A stretch of 64,000 nt of DNA from Paenibacillus phytorum (GTDB taxonomy: Bacteria > Bacillota > Bacilli > Paenibacillales > NBRC-103111): positions 1-64,000 of the forward strand of contig NZ_WHOA01000206.1 of assembly GCF_013141715.1 (NCBI RefSeq). Reading direction: 5' to 3'. Positions 15,244 to 23,650 of the stretch are shown in pieces. Below the pieces are notes generated by a model, which had not been told where the DNA came from, made no database searches, and worked only from the letters and a program-made list of their open reading frames with translations. The translations under genes and the position numbers were made by a program. The number at the start of each line of letters is the position of its first letter. The stretch's first letter is position 1.

Positions 15244-16422
15244 TTATTCGTAATTTAGTTTGAGCAATCCAGCCGCTTTCTTCGCAAGGCTTCGCGCTTC
15301 CTCTACCGTATCTGCACTGCTCAGCGCAACAGCCATGCGGCGTCCCACTTTCGTCTCCGGCTTACCAAAGACGCGAACCTGTGTATTGGGTACGGTTAAA
15401 GCTTGCTCTAAACCGCTAATTGTATACTCTACCTGTTCACGATCCGCTTTAAGGGTATAGCTGGCACCTGGTGTCAAAAGACGAATACCTGTAATAGGCA
15501 GTCCCAGAATCGCTCTAGCATGCAGGGCGAACTCGCTCAAATCCTGTGTTGCCATCGTAACCATGCCTGTATCATGCGGTCGCGGCGAAACTTCACTGAA
15601 ATAAACGCCTTCCTTGGTCAGGAACAGCTCAACCCCATAAAGCCCAAAGCCTCCGAGTGCGTCCGTAATGGTTTTGGCCATATGTTGGGCGTCTGAAATT
15701 TGCTGCTCCGTCATTGCATGAGGCTGCCACGATTCGATGTAATCCCCATCTTTTTGAATGTGACCAATCGGCTCACAATACGTAGTGCCGGAAACTGAAC
15801 GAACAGTCAACAGCGTAATTTCTGATTCAAAATGAATGAATTCTTCCACAATCACTCTAGCGTTTTTCGCGCGGCCGCCTTCCATGGCGATGTTCCACGA
15901 TTGTTCCACATTCTCAGGTGTGCGGCATACGCTTTGACCTTTACCTGAGGAGCTCATGATCGGCTTAATAACACATGGTGTACCAATCTCCGCAACAGCA
16001 GCATGTAATTCTTCTAGGCTATTTGCAAAAGCATACTTAGCTGTCCGCAGCTCTAGTGTTTCTGAAGCAAGGCGGCGAATCCCCTCGCGGTCCATCGTCA
16101 AACGGGAAGCTGTAGCCGTAGGAATGACACGATATCCTTCCTTCTCAAGCTCCACAAGAACAGGCGTAGCGATAGCTTCAATTTCAGGTACGATAAGATC
16201 CGGACGTTCTTGCTCAATCAAAGCTCTAAGCTGCTCACCATCGAGCATATTAATGACATGGCTGCGATGTGCTACTTGCATAGCTGGTGCATTCGCGTAT
16301 CGGTCAACGGCGATTGTTTCAATCCCTAGGCGCTGCGCTTCGATAACAACTTCTTTCCCAAGTTCTCCGGATCCAAGCAGCATAATTTTCTTGGCTTTGT
16401 TCGATAATGGTGCTCCGTACAT
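15244..16422 (-). CDS. purT: Formate-dependent phosphoribosylglycinamide formyltransferase PurT
   Basis: A 392-residue ATP-grasp enzyme. It makes formyl-GAR from GAR, formate and ATP, the folate-independent third step of purine synthesis. In order: an N-terminal Rossmann-like preATP-grasp domain (IMLLGSGELGKEVVIEAQRLG), the ATP-grasp P-loop-like CVIKPIMSSSGKGQSV, the metal-binding FFSEVSPRPHDTGMVTM, and the C-terminal domain. Length and motifs are canonical. The ribosome binding site GGGGG lies ten bases upstream of the ATG. No purine riboswitch is visible in the 147-base upstream gap. Confidence 0.95.
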   Translation of the reverse strand: MYGAPLSNKAKKIMLLGSGELGKEVVIEAQRLGIETIAVDRYANAPAMQVAHRSHVINMLDGEQLRALIEQERPDLIVPEIEAIATPVLVELEKEGYRVIPTATASRLTMDREGIRRLASETLELRTAKYAFANSLEELHAAVAEIGTPCVIKPIMSSSGKGQSVCRTPENVEQSWNIAMEGGRAKNARVIVEEFIHFESEITLLTVRSVSGTTYCEPIGHIQKDGDYIESWQPHAMTEQQISDAQHMAKTITDALGGFGLYGVELFLTKEGVYFSEVSPRPHDTGMVTMATQDLSEFALHARAILGLPITGIRLLTPGASYTLKADREQVEYTISGLEQALTVPNTQVRVFGKPETKVGRRMAVALSSADTVEEARSLAKKAAGLLKLNYE

Positions 16423-16569
16423 GAAATAATATCCCCCTTATGTTAGGTCGAAATAAGCAAATAATTGGTTGACATGTATGTAAGTAAAAAAAAGATAATG
16501 ACGATAAGCAGGGCAATTCATCCGCATTGAAGATAAAAATACCCTGATCTATTGTAAAGGATTTCGACA

Positions 16570-18519
16570 TTAAAAGATAGATTTAAGCAGAAGTTTGCGC
16601 AAAATGGGCACCAACTGTTCGGCGAGCTCCTCCACATTGGGGACGACAACACTGCTGCGCCCGTACATGTTGCGCATTGCAATCCGCTCCGTTTCGTGGA
16701 CAGCGCCACTTGCCAGAAAAATGCTGATGACCTCAATACTTTGACGACGAGCGTGAAGCACGGCTTCATAGGTGTCGAGGATGCCAACATCATTGTAATT
16801 GGCTGCCGAAGGCTCACCATCCGAGAACACCAAGAGGATGCGCTGCCGTTCTGTGCGCCGCAGCAGCCGCTCCGTCATGCAGCGAATCGCGAAGCCGTCG
16901 CGGTTGTCTTGCTGCGGCTCAAGCTGCAGCAGAGCCGCGCCGCTTCCGGACGCTAAGGAGGAGCCGAAGTCGACCGCAACCTGGAACAGGTTCGGCGCTT
17001 CCTGCTCCGTGACGCGATCCGCGTCCTCCCAGAATCCCACGATTTCGTGCGGGATTCGTAAGGATCGGAGGGTCTCGTGGAAAAGTACGAGACCGAGCTT
17101 GGTTTCGTCCATTTTGTCATACATGGACGCCGAGCAGTCGACGAGCAGCGCGAACGCCGCGTCGAGTTGGGGTACTGGCGCGCGCTTCTTATAGAAGAGG
17201 CGCGGCATCTCTTGCGTCACGGCTCGCGTTAGCCGCTTGTCGAGCCGCCCGAACAACCGATCGCCGTGCGGGGCGATCCGTTTCTGCTCCAGCGTGCGCC
17301 GAATGGCACGCTGCAAGGGCTTCGCGAGCGGCGCTGCGCGCTCGCTCAGGCGCCTGTACCCGGCCTCCTGCGCAGCAGTCGGCCGTTCAGGCGCCAGCCA
17401 CGTCGCCGTCGCATACGCGGCGACTGCGCCCTCCCCGTGCCCCGCGGCAGCGGGCACGGCAGCACCCTCGCGCCGCTCGCCGGAGGCGGCGCCAGTGCGC
17501 TTAGCGCGCACCGAGCGCCCTTGGGCGATGGCGAGCGCCTGGTCGGCCGCGTCGCCCTCGCGGGGCGCAGACCCCTGCGCGGCTGTGCGCGAGCCGCGCT
17601 CCAGCTCGAACCGCAGCAGCCCCGGGCTGCGGTCGCTGCTCTCGCGGTGCCAGGTCGGCATGCGCTCCTGGCCCGGCAGCTGACGCTCCCCCTCTTGCTC
17701 GGGGAGCACATCATCATTCGCGAGCCGCTTCGCACGCTTCAGCTCGCCCTTATACCCCGCAGGCAGCGGCTCCGCCACTCCGCTGCCCGGCTGCATCCAG
17801 AAATATGCGGCAGTCGCATCTCTGTCTAGCCAATAAGAAAGCGAGTCCATCATCATCTCGCAGCATGAGGCAACCTCGGCCGTATGTGCGGCTTCCTCAA
17901 TCTGCTCCAAAATCGGATACAGCTGAGCTAAGCGGCCAGAAAGTCCAGCACCAGCATCACCCAAGCCTGCTTGCCATTCCAAACCAGTAAACCAACCATA
18001 TACCAATAAAAGAACAGCGTCTGTCAACTCGCCTTTGCTCAGGTGTGTACGCAGCTTATGTTGAAAATAGACCCTCAATATGCGATGCCGATGTGCGAAT
18101 ACGCGGGCAGTTCCTGGTCTGCGAGCTCGACAAATATGCTCTAACCGCATATCTTCACATAGCGCAAAAAGCGAATTAGCCAGCTTCGGGAAACTCGTAC
18201 TTTGGCAAAAGTTTAGATATGACTTAACCGCGTTGGCCCCTGTGAACCAAGCACTACCGATACCCCGCAGGTAAACATCACTCTTCATTCCTGCCGTTTT
18301 ATCAACCGGAGGATAATCCCGCCAAAACTGACTCACGGTTATACGAGCGGAAGCGTCCTCATAGTCAGCATGGAACGCCGCTTCCACATCAAGTTCTTTG
18401 CGCTTGGTGAACATCCGTGCCAAATCAACAAGCTGCATTTGGAGCATCGCATCGATTTTATCCTCTAATAAACTTAGCTTTCCTACAAACATAGGCTCAG
18501 AATAACGTCTCGGCCGCAT
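16570..18519 (-). CDS. VWA-domain protein, YojO/NorD-like partner of a MoxR-type ATPase
   Basis: A 649-residue cytoplasmic protein. The N-terminal 240 residues are helical. About 250-390 form a charged, Ala/Arg/Gly/Glu-rich low-complexity linker in strikingly GC-rich DNA. From about 450 to the end is a von Willebrand A domain with the MIDAS motif LLVDCSASM and VFSDGEP. In B. subtilis the equivalent pair is yojN-yojO, and in denitrifiers norQ-norD, where the pair matures metalloenzymes. The start overlaps the ATPase gene by 23 bases; an alternative ATG at 18492 would begin at MFVGKLSLLED and may be the real start. The client is unknown. Confidence 0.8.
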   Translation of the reverse strand: MRPRRYSEPMFVGKLSLLEDKIDAMLQMQLVDLARMFTKRKELDVEAAFHADYEDASARITVSQFWRDYPPVDKTAGMKSDVYLRGIGSAWFTGANAVKSYLNFCQSTSFPKLANSLFALCEDMRLEHICRARRPGTARVFAHRHRILRVYFQHKLRTHLSKGELTDAVLLLVYGWFTGLEWQAGLGDAGAGLSGRLAQLYPILEQIEEAAHTAEVASCCEMMMDSLSYWLDRDATAAYFWMQPGSGVAEPLPAGYKGELKRAKRLANDDVLPEQEGERQLPGQERMPTWHRESSDRSPGLLRFELERGSRTAAQGSAPREGDAADQALAIAQGRSVRAKRTGAASGERREGAAVPAAAGHGEGAVAAYATATWLAPERPTAAQEAGYRRLSERAAPLAKPLQRAIRRTLEQKRIAPHGDRLFGRLDKRLTRAVTQEMPRLFYKKRAPVPQLDAAFALLVDCSASMYDKMDETKLGLVLFHETLRSLRIPHEIVGFWEDADRVTEQEAPNLFQVAVDFGSSLASGSGAALLQLEPQQDNRDGFAIRCMTERLLRRTERQRILLVFSDGEPSAANYNDVGILDTYEAVLHARRQSIEVISIFLASGAVHETERIAMRNMYGRSSVVVPNVEELAEQLVPILRKLLLKSIF

Positions 18520-19384
18520 TCATCACGGCTGCACGCTCCCTTTCATCCTCCAATTTATCAGCAATAGCTCGCGCAACTGCCCGCATGGGAGGAATATAAG
18601 CCGTCAAATCGCAAGCATCCAGTAGAGCTCGAATCGATCCTGCTTCGTCGGGCAACTGCCCCATTTCAATAAGGGATAGTAAATCGGCAGATAGCTGTAC
18701 GAATATTCTTAACTGCTTTTCATCCCGTAAAACAGATTTACTCTTTAGCAGTTGAAACAGTGTCTCACCTTGCAAATAGGGAACATCAATCGTTACAAAT
18801 CGGTTTTTCAAGGCTTCATTGAGCGGCACTGTACCAATATAGCCTTCGTTAATTGCTGCTATAACTCGAAAGTCCGGATGTGCTGTAATGACGTCTCCTG
18901 TAAAAGGGTTTGTAATCGATCTACGATGATCCAAAACACCATTTATTAATGGTAAAGTTTCCGGCTTGGCCATATTAATTTCGTCTATGTATAGAAAATG
19001 TCCCTTTGTCATGGCTTTCATGATCGGACCGGGAATGAAAGCAATCTGAGTACGCCCCTGCTCATCGTGAGTTAACGTTTTGAATCCAAGCAAGGCTTCA
19101 GCATCGAGATCGGTTGAACAGTTTACGGCATGCAGGGGCTGATCAAAGAACGCTGAAACATGCTCAGCCAGCTTCGTCTTTCCAGACCCTGTTGGACCCT
19201 TCAACAAGACATTTTTGCCCAAATACAGAGCAATCATGGCATCCGTTAAAATGTCTTCACGAGGGGATTCGAAAGCTGCCGTTCCAATGAGTTTACGATC
19301 TTCTAGGGTATGCTCTGTGTGTCTATGCAGCTTATTCTGCTCAATATGCTCACGTATTTCTTGTGGTAAAGTGTCTGTCATCAT
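18497..19384 (-). CDS. MoxR/NorQ-type AAA+ ATPase (YojN-like)
   Basis: A 295-residue AAA+ ATPase of the MoxR superfamily. It has Walker A GPTGSGKTKLAEH, Walker B FLYIDEINMAKPE followed by LINGVLDHRRSI, sensor-1 region RVIAAINEGYIGTVPLNEALKNRF, and a C-terminal helical lid. Such ATPases remodel or insert metal into client complexes together with a VWA protein, which here is encoded by the overlapping downstream gene. The protein is complete. A 9-base inverted repeat (TTTCCTGAT/ATCAGGAAA at 19399-19437) lies just upstream and might be an operator. Confidence 0.86.
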   Translation of the reverse strand: MMTDTLPQEIREHIEQNKLHRHTEHTLEDRKLIGTAAFESPREDILTDAMIALYLGKNVLLKGPTGSGKTKLAEHVSAFFDQPLHAVNCSTDLDAEALLGFKTLTHDEQGRTQIAFIPGPIMKAMTKGHFLYIDEINMAKPETLPLINGVLDHRRSITNPFTGDVITAHPDFRVIAAINEGYIGTVPLNEALKNRFVTIDVPYLQGETLFQLLKSKSVLRDEKQLRIFVQLSADLLSLIEMGQLPDEAGSIRALLDACDLTAYIPPMRAVARAIADKLEDERERAAVMNAAETLF

Positions 19385-19456
19385 GACTTTGGTGGTCCTT
19401 TCCTGATCCTTTTGTCCTCTTACTATTTATCAGGAAAGCTTATATTGTCAAGCTTT

Positions 19457-19669
19457 TCACGGCAGCCACGGTTCATCAATAATCGAGTGAGAATAAAAAG
19501 CCATCGATTCGCCGCATTTCGGACAACTCGGTTTGGTAGGGATATCATTATAATACAGCGCCAATCCATATGCGGTTTCAAAGTTAATCGCTTGAATCAC
19601 ATCATCCTTATGAACATAATCACACTCTCGCGAACTACAATAAGCACGGACCTTATACCGATTACTCAT
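19457..19669 (-). CDS. Small zinc-ribbon-like hypothetical protein
   Basis: A 70-residue protein with two cysteine knuckles: CSSREC near the N-terminus and CPKCGE near residue 50, spaced as in a zinc ribbon. Between them is an AINFETAYGLALYYND helix. No named family was recognised. Its ATG lies inside the last codons of an 18-codon ORF (19662-19718) that has a strong ribosome binding site, so translation may be coupled. It stands alone upstream of the yojN-like gene in the same orientation. Confidence 0.6.
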   Translation of the reverse strand: MSNRYKVRAYCSSRECDYVHKDDVIQAINFETAYGLALYYNDIPTKPSCPKCGESMAFYSHSIIDEPWLP

Positions 19670-19718
19670 TCTTACTTACAGACATACCTGGCACTAAAAG
19701 TTCAGCTTCTGGTATCAT
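19662..19718 (-). CDS. Candidate 18-residue upstream peptide
   Basis: The ATG at 19718 has AAAAAAGGAG seven bases upstream. The frame encodes MIPEAELLVPGMSVSKNE, and its stop overlaps the start of the zinc-ribbon gene. That gene's own ribosome binding site is weak. It could be a coupling leader peptide or a chance ORF. Confidence 0.35.
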   Translation of the reverse strand: MIPEAELLVPGMSVSKNE

Positions 19719-19782
19719 CGTCGAGCTCCTTTTTTGAAGTCATTGAAACCTTTCATTTGGTTTGAACACAAATATATACGAC

Positions 19783-19807
19783 AAAACCCCCAGCAAACAG
19801 CTGAGGG
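19783..19807 (-). terminator. Intrinsic terminator of the YhcN-like gene
   Basis: On the minus strand CCCTCAGC pairs with GCTGGGGG around a TGTTT loop, followed by TTTTG. It lies about 60 bases beyond the lipoprotein stop codon. Confidence 0.6.
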
Positions 19808-19864
19808 AGATCAACTATAGAGCAACTATGGAATAGTTACGCATTTCTCCTTTTTCAAACATCC

Positions 19865-20569
19865 TTAAGGCAAGACGTTTCTTTGCCCCGAGGAATAGGT
19901 TGGGAACGCATATTGGACCATCGTGTTAAATTCATTCAAATACGTATCCATTCGTTTATTATTTCGCTGCTGCGTGTCATAGTACAACATTCGATTCACG
20001 AAATGTGGATTCGAAGAGATGAATATATTCGTTTCCGGATAAATACGAGTTAACAAATGTCGAATGGCATTGGAACTTTCCGCTGGAAGTGGTTTGGCCG
20101 AGAGCCAATCCATTTGTGCGCCTACCCCCGAGCCGAATAAACCTGCTTCGTTTTCCGGGTCGTTATTTTTACTTAGCATTTTAATGCCATCATCGGCACC
20201 CATCGCTTGCATGCCCCCCATATCAACAGCGACATAAATATTGTTGTCAGTTACGGCAACAGCTGTAGATCCTAAGTGCGCCGCTTGAATAATCTGATCC
20301 GCTAAATCTCGATTCAGCTGCAAATGCGTGTTGATATGTGCTTTCACATTATCAATCGTAGGTTGAAGTATCGTAGGCTGAGGTGATTGATTGACACTCT
20401 TTGCACCCATTGAAGGATTTTCATTGTTTCTTAATCCTGTGTCCCAGCTGCCAGCTCCCGGGTTAGAAGAGCTTGCGCCTGCTTGATTTTTGGGACTCGC
20501 TGCTGTACAGCCTGCTGACAGGCCGACGAGTATAGCGGTCACCACGATTTTGAACATCGTTTTTTTCAT
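19865..20569 (-). CDS. YhcN/YlaJ family sporulation lipoprotein
   Basis: A 234-residue lipoprotein. The signal peptide ends in the lipobox LSAGC, followed by a Ser/Asn/Gly/Pro-rich linker to about residue 70. The rest is a YhcN/YlaJ-type domain (AHLGSTAVAVTDNNIYVAVDM), which in Bacillus is found in spore membrane or cortex proteins and germination-related lipoproteins. A C-terminal helical part with RIYPETNIFISSNPHFVNRM is also typical of the family. It supports a spore-forming host. It is probably made in the forespore, although I could not confidently place a sporulation promoter. Confidence 0.82.
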   Translation of the reverse strand: MKKTMFKIVVTAILVGLSAGCTAASPKNQAGASSSNPGAGSWDTGLRNNENPSMGAKSVNQSPQPTILQPTIDNVKAHINTHLQLNRDLADQIIQAAHLGSTAVAVTDNNIYVAVDMGGMQAMGADDGIKMLSKNNDPENEAGLFGSGVGAQMDWLSAKPLPAESSNAIRHLLTRIYPETNIFISSNPHFVNRMLYYDTQQRNNKRMDTYLNEFNTMVQYAFPTYSSGQRNVLP

Positions 20570-20590
20570 ATAGTCCCCCCTTCTATTAGC

Positions 20591-20752
20591 TCAAACCTTA
20601 CTTTTTTTACTTGCATTATCTTCTTGCGTATAAGCAATCAGGGCGACCTCATACCCCAGTTCATCCTTCATACGGGACTCGAGGCTGCGCAGATCTTCCA
20701 GCAAATCTTCACGTGTGCCAAAGTTAGCAAAACGGTAGGACTCTGTATCCAT
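20591..20752 (-). CDS. Small hypothetical protein
   Basis: A 53-residue acidic-to-basic protein beginning MDTESYRFANFG. The remainder looks like one long helix with ELGYEVALIAYTQED and a Lys-rich end. The ATG at 20752 has a very strong ribosome binding site (GGAGAGGGGGGAG). The frame extends upstream to 20869 but without initiation signals. No family was recognised. It lies 21 bases upstream of the YhcN-like gene and is probably cotranscribed with it. Confidence 0.6.
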   Translation of the reverse strand: MDTESYRFANFGTREDLLEDLRSLESRMKDELGYEVALIAYTQEDNASKKSKV

Positions 20753-20823
20753 GATTTCTCCCCCCTCTCCTAAGCAAAAGCTATTAGAGTTAATATGGAC
20801 ATTTATCCTGATTTTTACTAAAC

Positions 20824-20863
20824 AAAAAAAAGCCCGCCGCCGAATCATCGGCAAGCTGGCTCT
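20824..20863 (-). terminator. Intrinsic terminator downstream of the 159-residue hypothetical gene
   Basis: On the minus strand AGCC...GCCGA-TGAT-TCGGC...GGGCT forms a bulged stem followed by a run of eight Ts. It separates the gene at 20895 from the small protein gene at 20591. Confidence 0.7.
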
Positions 20864-20894
20864 GTACAAACATTATGAAGGCATTCAATCATGG

Positions 20895-21374
20895 CTATTC
20901 CTTTTTATTGCGTGTTTCATCCAGTTCTTCAAGCAGCTTACGAACCGCTTCCGGATCTACATTCCCATTTTCACGAAATTCTCTCAGTTTATTTAGAAGG
21001 TCCTGTGCAATAGCATCATCCTCAGTTTGCTGCAATTCATGTGATGGGTCAAACCAAATGTAAAATCCCTCTGGACCATTTCGTAAAAAAGATTTTTTCC
21101 AATGCTCTGGATAGGCATAACCCTGCTCCCCAAATATCAAACCGAGCACATCATCGCTGTCAATGGGCAGCAAATAATGAAATGATTCCGGCTCACCAGT
21201 GTTCGTAAAATCTCGATGCATGTAAGCATAATGAAGATAATGCTCACCTGTCTCTACATCCTTAGACACCTCATACATATCAAGCTCCGTTTGCAGTAAC
21301 TCCTTCACAGAAATAATCCGCGATGCAATCGTCTCTGCCGAAATCTTTTGCTCCTGTATCAATGATGTTTCCAT
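20895..21374 (-). CDS. Hypothetical protein
   Basis: A 159-residue soluble acidic protein. No family was recognised. Notable features are a central aromatic stretch (EHYLHYAYMHRDF, ESFHYLLPIDSDDVLGLIFGE, GFYIWFDPSH) and a C-terminal helix rich in Glu and Lys (LLNKLREFRENG and onward). It starts with ATG after a clear AAAGGAGG ribosome binding site, so it is very likely expressed. It has its own terminator at 20824-20863 and sits downstream of the TRIC channel gene. Confidence 0.6.
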   Translation of the reverse strand: METSLIQEQKISAETIASRIISVKELLQTELDMYEVSKDVETGEHYLHYAYMHRDFTNTGEPESFHYLLPIDSDDVLGLIFGEQGYAYPEHWKKSFLRNGPEGFYIWFDPSHELQQTEDDAIAQDLLNKLREFRENGNVDPEAVRKLLEELDETRNKKE

Positions 21375-21412
21375 TTAAACCATCCTCCTTTCAAGCTTCA
21401 AATAGTTCGATG

Positions 21413-22048
21413 CTACGAATCGGATCTGCGTGTTGCCTCAAGAGGAGCACCCCGTAAGGAACGTTTGGGCAGCTTCCATTTATAAAAGACCGATAACATT
21501 CTCAGAACCACGATTAGCACAAATAGGACAGCTAACTGCCAAGCGCCTTGCGTCCAACCAAGTCCGACCAACGCGCCTGCCAGCATGCCCCAGACAGCAT
21601 AAATTTCATCCTTGAGCACGAGCGGCTTACGTCCTGCTAATACATCTCGAACCATCCCTCCGCCAATTCCCGTCAGAACTGCAGCAACAATAATGGCACT
21701 AAGCGGATGTCCCATATTCGTTGCATACAGCGCACCCTGGATGGAAAAAGCAGCCAAACCAATCGCATCAAAGAAAGCTTCCCAAGTTTTCCATAATCGG
21801 ATATATCGAACTGGCATAAAAAACACAAGTGTCATTGCAAACAAAGCTATTTGAAAATATAGACCTTGCTCCCATAACAGAACGATCGGTTTACCGATCA
21901 ACAAGTTTCGAATAACCCCTCCTCCGAAAGCCGTTACAAGCCCAAGTACATAAACGCCTAATATATCATATTCTTCCTCCATCGCAACTATGGCTCCACT
22001 CACCGCGAATGCAATCGTTCCGATGATACTAAATAACTCCCAATTCAC
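21413..22048 (-). CDS. Trimeric intracellular cation channel (TRIC/UPF0126) family protein
   Basis: A 211-residue integral membrane protein with about seven hydrophobic segments arranged as two related halves, each carrying a glycine-rich kink motif: FGGGVIRNLLIG in the first and GIGGGMVRDVLAG in the second. This duplicated pattern identifies the bacterial TRIC/YadS (UPF0126) family, which forms potassium-conducting trimers. The C-terminus after the last helix is basic and cytoplasmic. It lies 17 bases downstream of the oxidoreductase gene in the same direction. Confidence 0.88.
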   Translation of the reverse strand: MNWELFSIIGTIAFAVSGAIVAMEEEYDILGVYVLGLVTAFGGGVIRNLLIGKPIVLLWEQGLYFQIALFAMTLVFFMPVRYIRLWKTWEAFFDAIGLAAFSIQGALYATNMGHPLSAIIVAAVLTGIGGGMVRDVLAGRKPLVLKDEIYAVWGMLAGALVGLGWTQGAWQLAVLFVLIVVLRMLSVFYKWKLPKRSLRGAPLEATRRSDS

Positions 22049-22064
22049 TTCCTGCAGCCCCTGT

Positions 22065-23141
22065 CTACTCGATGTCCCAGTCCAATTTCACTTCATTACC
22101 CGTTTGCGACGAACGGTAGATCGCATCCAAGATCAAGTTATTCGTATAGCCTGTCATGACGGATGTCAAAGGCTGTAAGCCGCTCTCGATACACGACAAG
22201 AAATGTCTCGCCATACGGACACGAGGTCCTTCATCGAATTCAGGCACCGTAAGGTCAATATCAGCTTCACGGTCGAACATTTCTGCGAACAGCTTCCCTT
22301 TCGTCCCACGAATCGAGGCCCCGCCTTCGCTTCCAAGCAGCTGAACATAAGGTTGGTTATCTGTTTCAATGAGAGCTGCCCAACTTACATCCAGAGATAA
22401 CGTAGCGCCATTGTCAAATTTAATCAGAGCCGTTGCCAAATCCTCCACATCATATTGACCATCCCAGTTGGGTGCCCCCCATGATCCGATCCCTTTTTTA
22501 CGCGGACCGAATTCAGCGTAGGTCGCTCCATAGACCGATACAGGTTTCGGATTCCCCATCAAATATAGAGATAAATCCAACATATGCACACCAAGATCAA
22601 TCAGAGGACCGCCACCGGATTTCCCCATTTGCGTAAACCAAGTTCCCCAGCCTGGAATCCCTTTACGTCTTAACCAGCCTGCTTTTGCATGATAAATGTG
22701 GCCAAGGGCACCTTTCTCAACCTGCTGTTTCACAGCTAGTGATAAGGCATCCCAACGCAGTTGGTGCGGAATCATCAGAACTTTACCCGCTTTGCGCTCC
22801 GCTTCAACAATTTGTTTAGCCGAAGCAAGATTTAATGCCATGGGCTTCTCCAGCATGACGTGCTTACCGGCCTCTAGCGCTTGTACCGCGATAGGCGCAT
22901 GCCATTCATTAGACACAGCAATGATTACCGCATCTATAGATGGGTCCGAGAGCAGCTTGTCCGTACTTTCATAAACACGTTCAATGTTATGTTCTTTTGC
23001 TCTAGCTTCAGCAAGTGGCAAATATACATCTGTAACGGCGGTGATTTCGGCCTCCGGCACTTTTTTCAGCACTTCCATATGTACATTCCCGATATTTCCG
23101 GAACCTATTATACCTATTCGAATTGGCTTTCCAGCTGTCAT
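22065..23141 (-). CDS. Gfo/Idh/MocA family oxidoreductase
   Basis: A 358-residue NAD(P)-dependent dehydrogenase. The N-terminal Rossmann motif is IGIIGSGNIGNVHME, followed by the HVMLEKPMALN segment with the conserved EKP lysine. GGGPLIDLGVHMLDLSLYLMG carries the catalytic-region Asp and His. It probably oxidises or epimerises a sugar or inositol derivative; the substrate is unknown. I chose the ATG at 23141 with GGAGG upstream; an in-frame upstream codon at 23174 is unsupported. It stands at the head of a unit with the TRIC gene. Confidence 0.87.
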   Translation of the reverse strand: MTAGKPIRIGIIGSGNIGNVHMEVLKKVPEAEITAVTDVYLPLAEARAKEHNIERVYESTDKLLSDPSIDAVIIAVSNEWHAPIAVQALEAGKHVMLEKPMALNLASAKQIVEAERKAGKVLMIPHQLRWDALSLAVKQQVEKGALGHIYHAKAGWLRRKGIPGWGTWFTQMGKSGGGPLIDLGVHMLDLSLYLMGNPKPVSVYGATYAEFGPRKKGIGSWGAPNWDGQYDVEDLATALIKFDNGATLSLDVSWAALIETDNQPYVQLLGSEGGASIRGTKGKLFAEMFDREADIDLTVPEFDEGPRVRMARHFLSCIESGLQPLTSVMTGYTNNLILDAIYRSSQTGNEVKLDWDIE

Positions 23142-23392
23142 TTCTATATCCTCCAGAACGTGTTTAGATTTCAATCTTTCTTATTATAAATGTGGTTATC
23201 CTTCGCCGCAACAGCCAATCTCTTGTGCTCAAATTAATCTTTGAGGAACTGGCCCTCTAGAGCTATTCTTTACATATAATAAATTGCTAAAACTTTTTTA
23301 ATAGTTTGACCCTAACATATCTAACATTTGAAAAGTATCATTAATGTGAAGACAGACGTAAGTAATGGGTAAGAAGTAAGTAGTAAGAAGTT

Positions 23393-23412
23393 AGTTTTCC
23401 CAAAGGAAAACT
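23393..23412 (+). promoter_or_regulatory. Perfect hairpin in the 5' leader of the small ORF
   Basis: AGTTTTCC pairs perfectly with GGAAAACT around a CAAA loop, ending four bases before the GGAGG of the next gene. It may affect mRNA stability or ribosome access. Confidence 0.4.
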
Positions 23413-23428
23413 CGAAGGAGGGCTTAAC

Positions 23429-23650
23429 ATGCAAGCATTAACCATTAGATTCAAAAACAAATCCATCCCCGTGCTTAATTTCACACATAAACGATCACAT
23501 ATGGAACTGTTGTCCAGTAAACTTAAGGAACTTGAGCTGAATTTTGAATTTCGCAAAAAATTAAAAATGATCTCGATGATCGAGATCATTGGTGATGTCG
23601 CCATTTTCAAATATAACGACGGCACGAAATTGTATCTAGAAGTTTCTTAA
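23429..23650 (+). CDS. Small hypothetical protein
   Basis: A 73-residue basic protein beginning MQALTIRFKNKSIPVLNF. No family was recognised. The ribosome binding site GAAGGAGG is excellent and the ATG well spaced, so expression is likely. The pattern of short strands around a KLKELELNFEFRKKLKMI helix suggests a small alpha/beta fold. It is one of the few plus-strand genes in this part and is convergent with kapB, whose stop codon overlaps its 3' end by four bases. A purine-rich AAGAAGTAAG repeat and a small hairpin precede it. Confidence 0.6.
   Translation: MQALTIRFKNKSIPVLNFTHKRSHMELLSSKLKELELNFEFRKKLKMISMIEIIGDVAIFKYNDGTKLYLEVS

Noticed and set aside
17237..17829. Two long plus-strand ORFs of 148 and 187 residues
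   Set aside because: They are shadows in the GC-rich linker of the VWA gene, composed of Arg, Ala, Pro and Ser runs.
23341..23625. 94-residue minus-strand ORF
   Set aside because: It is antisense to a plus-strand gene with a strong ribosome binding site.
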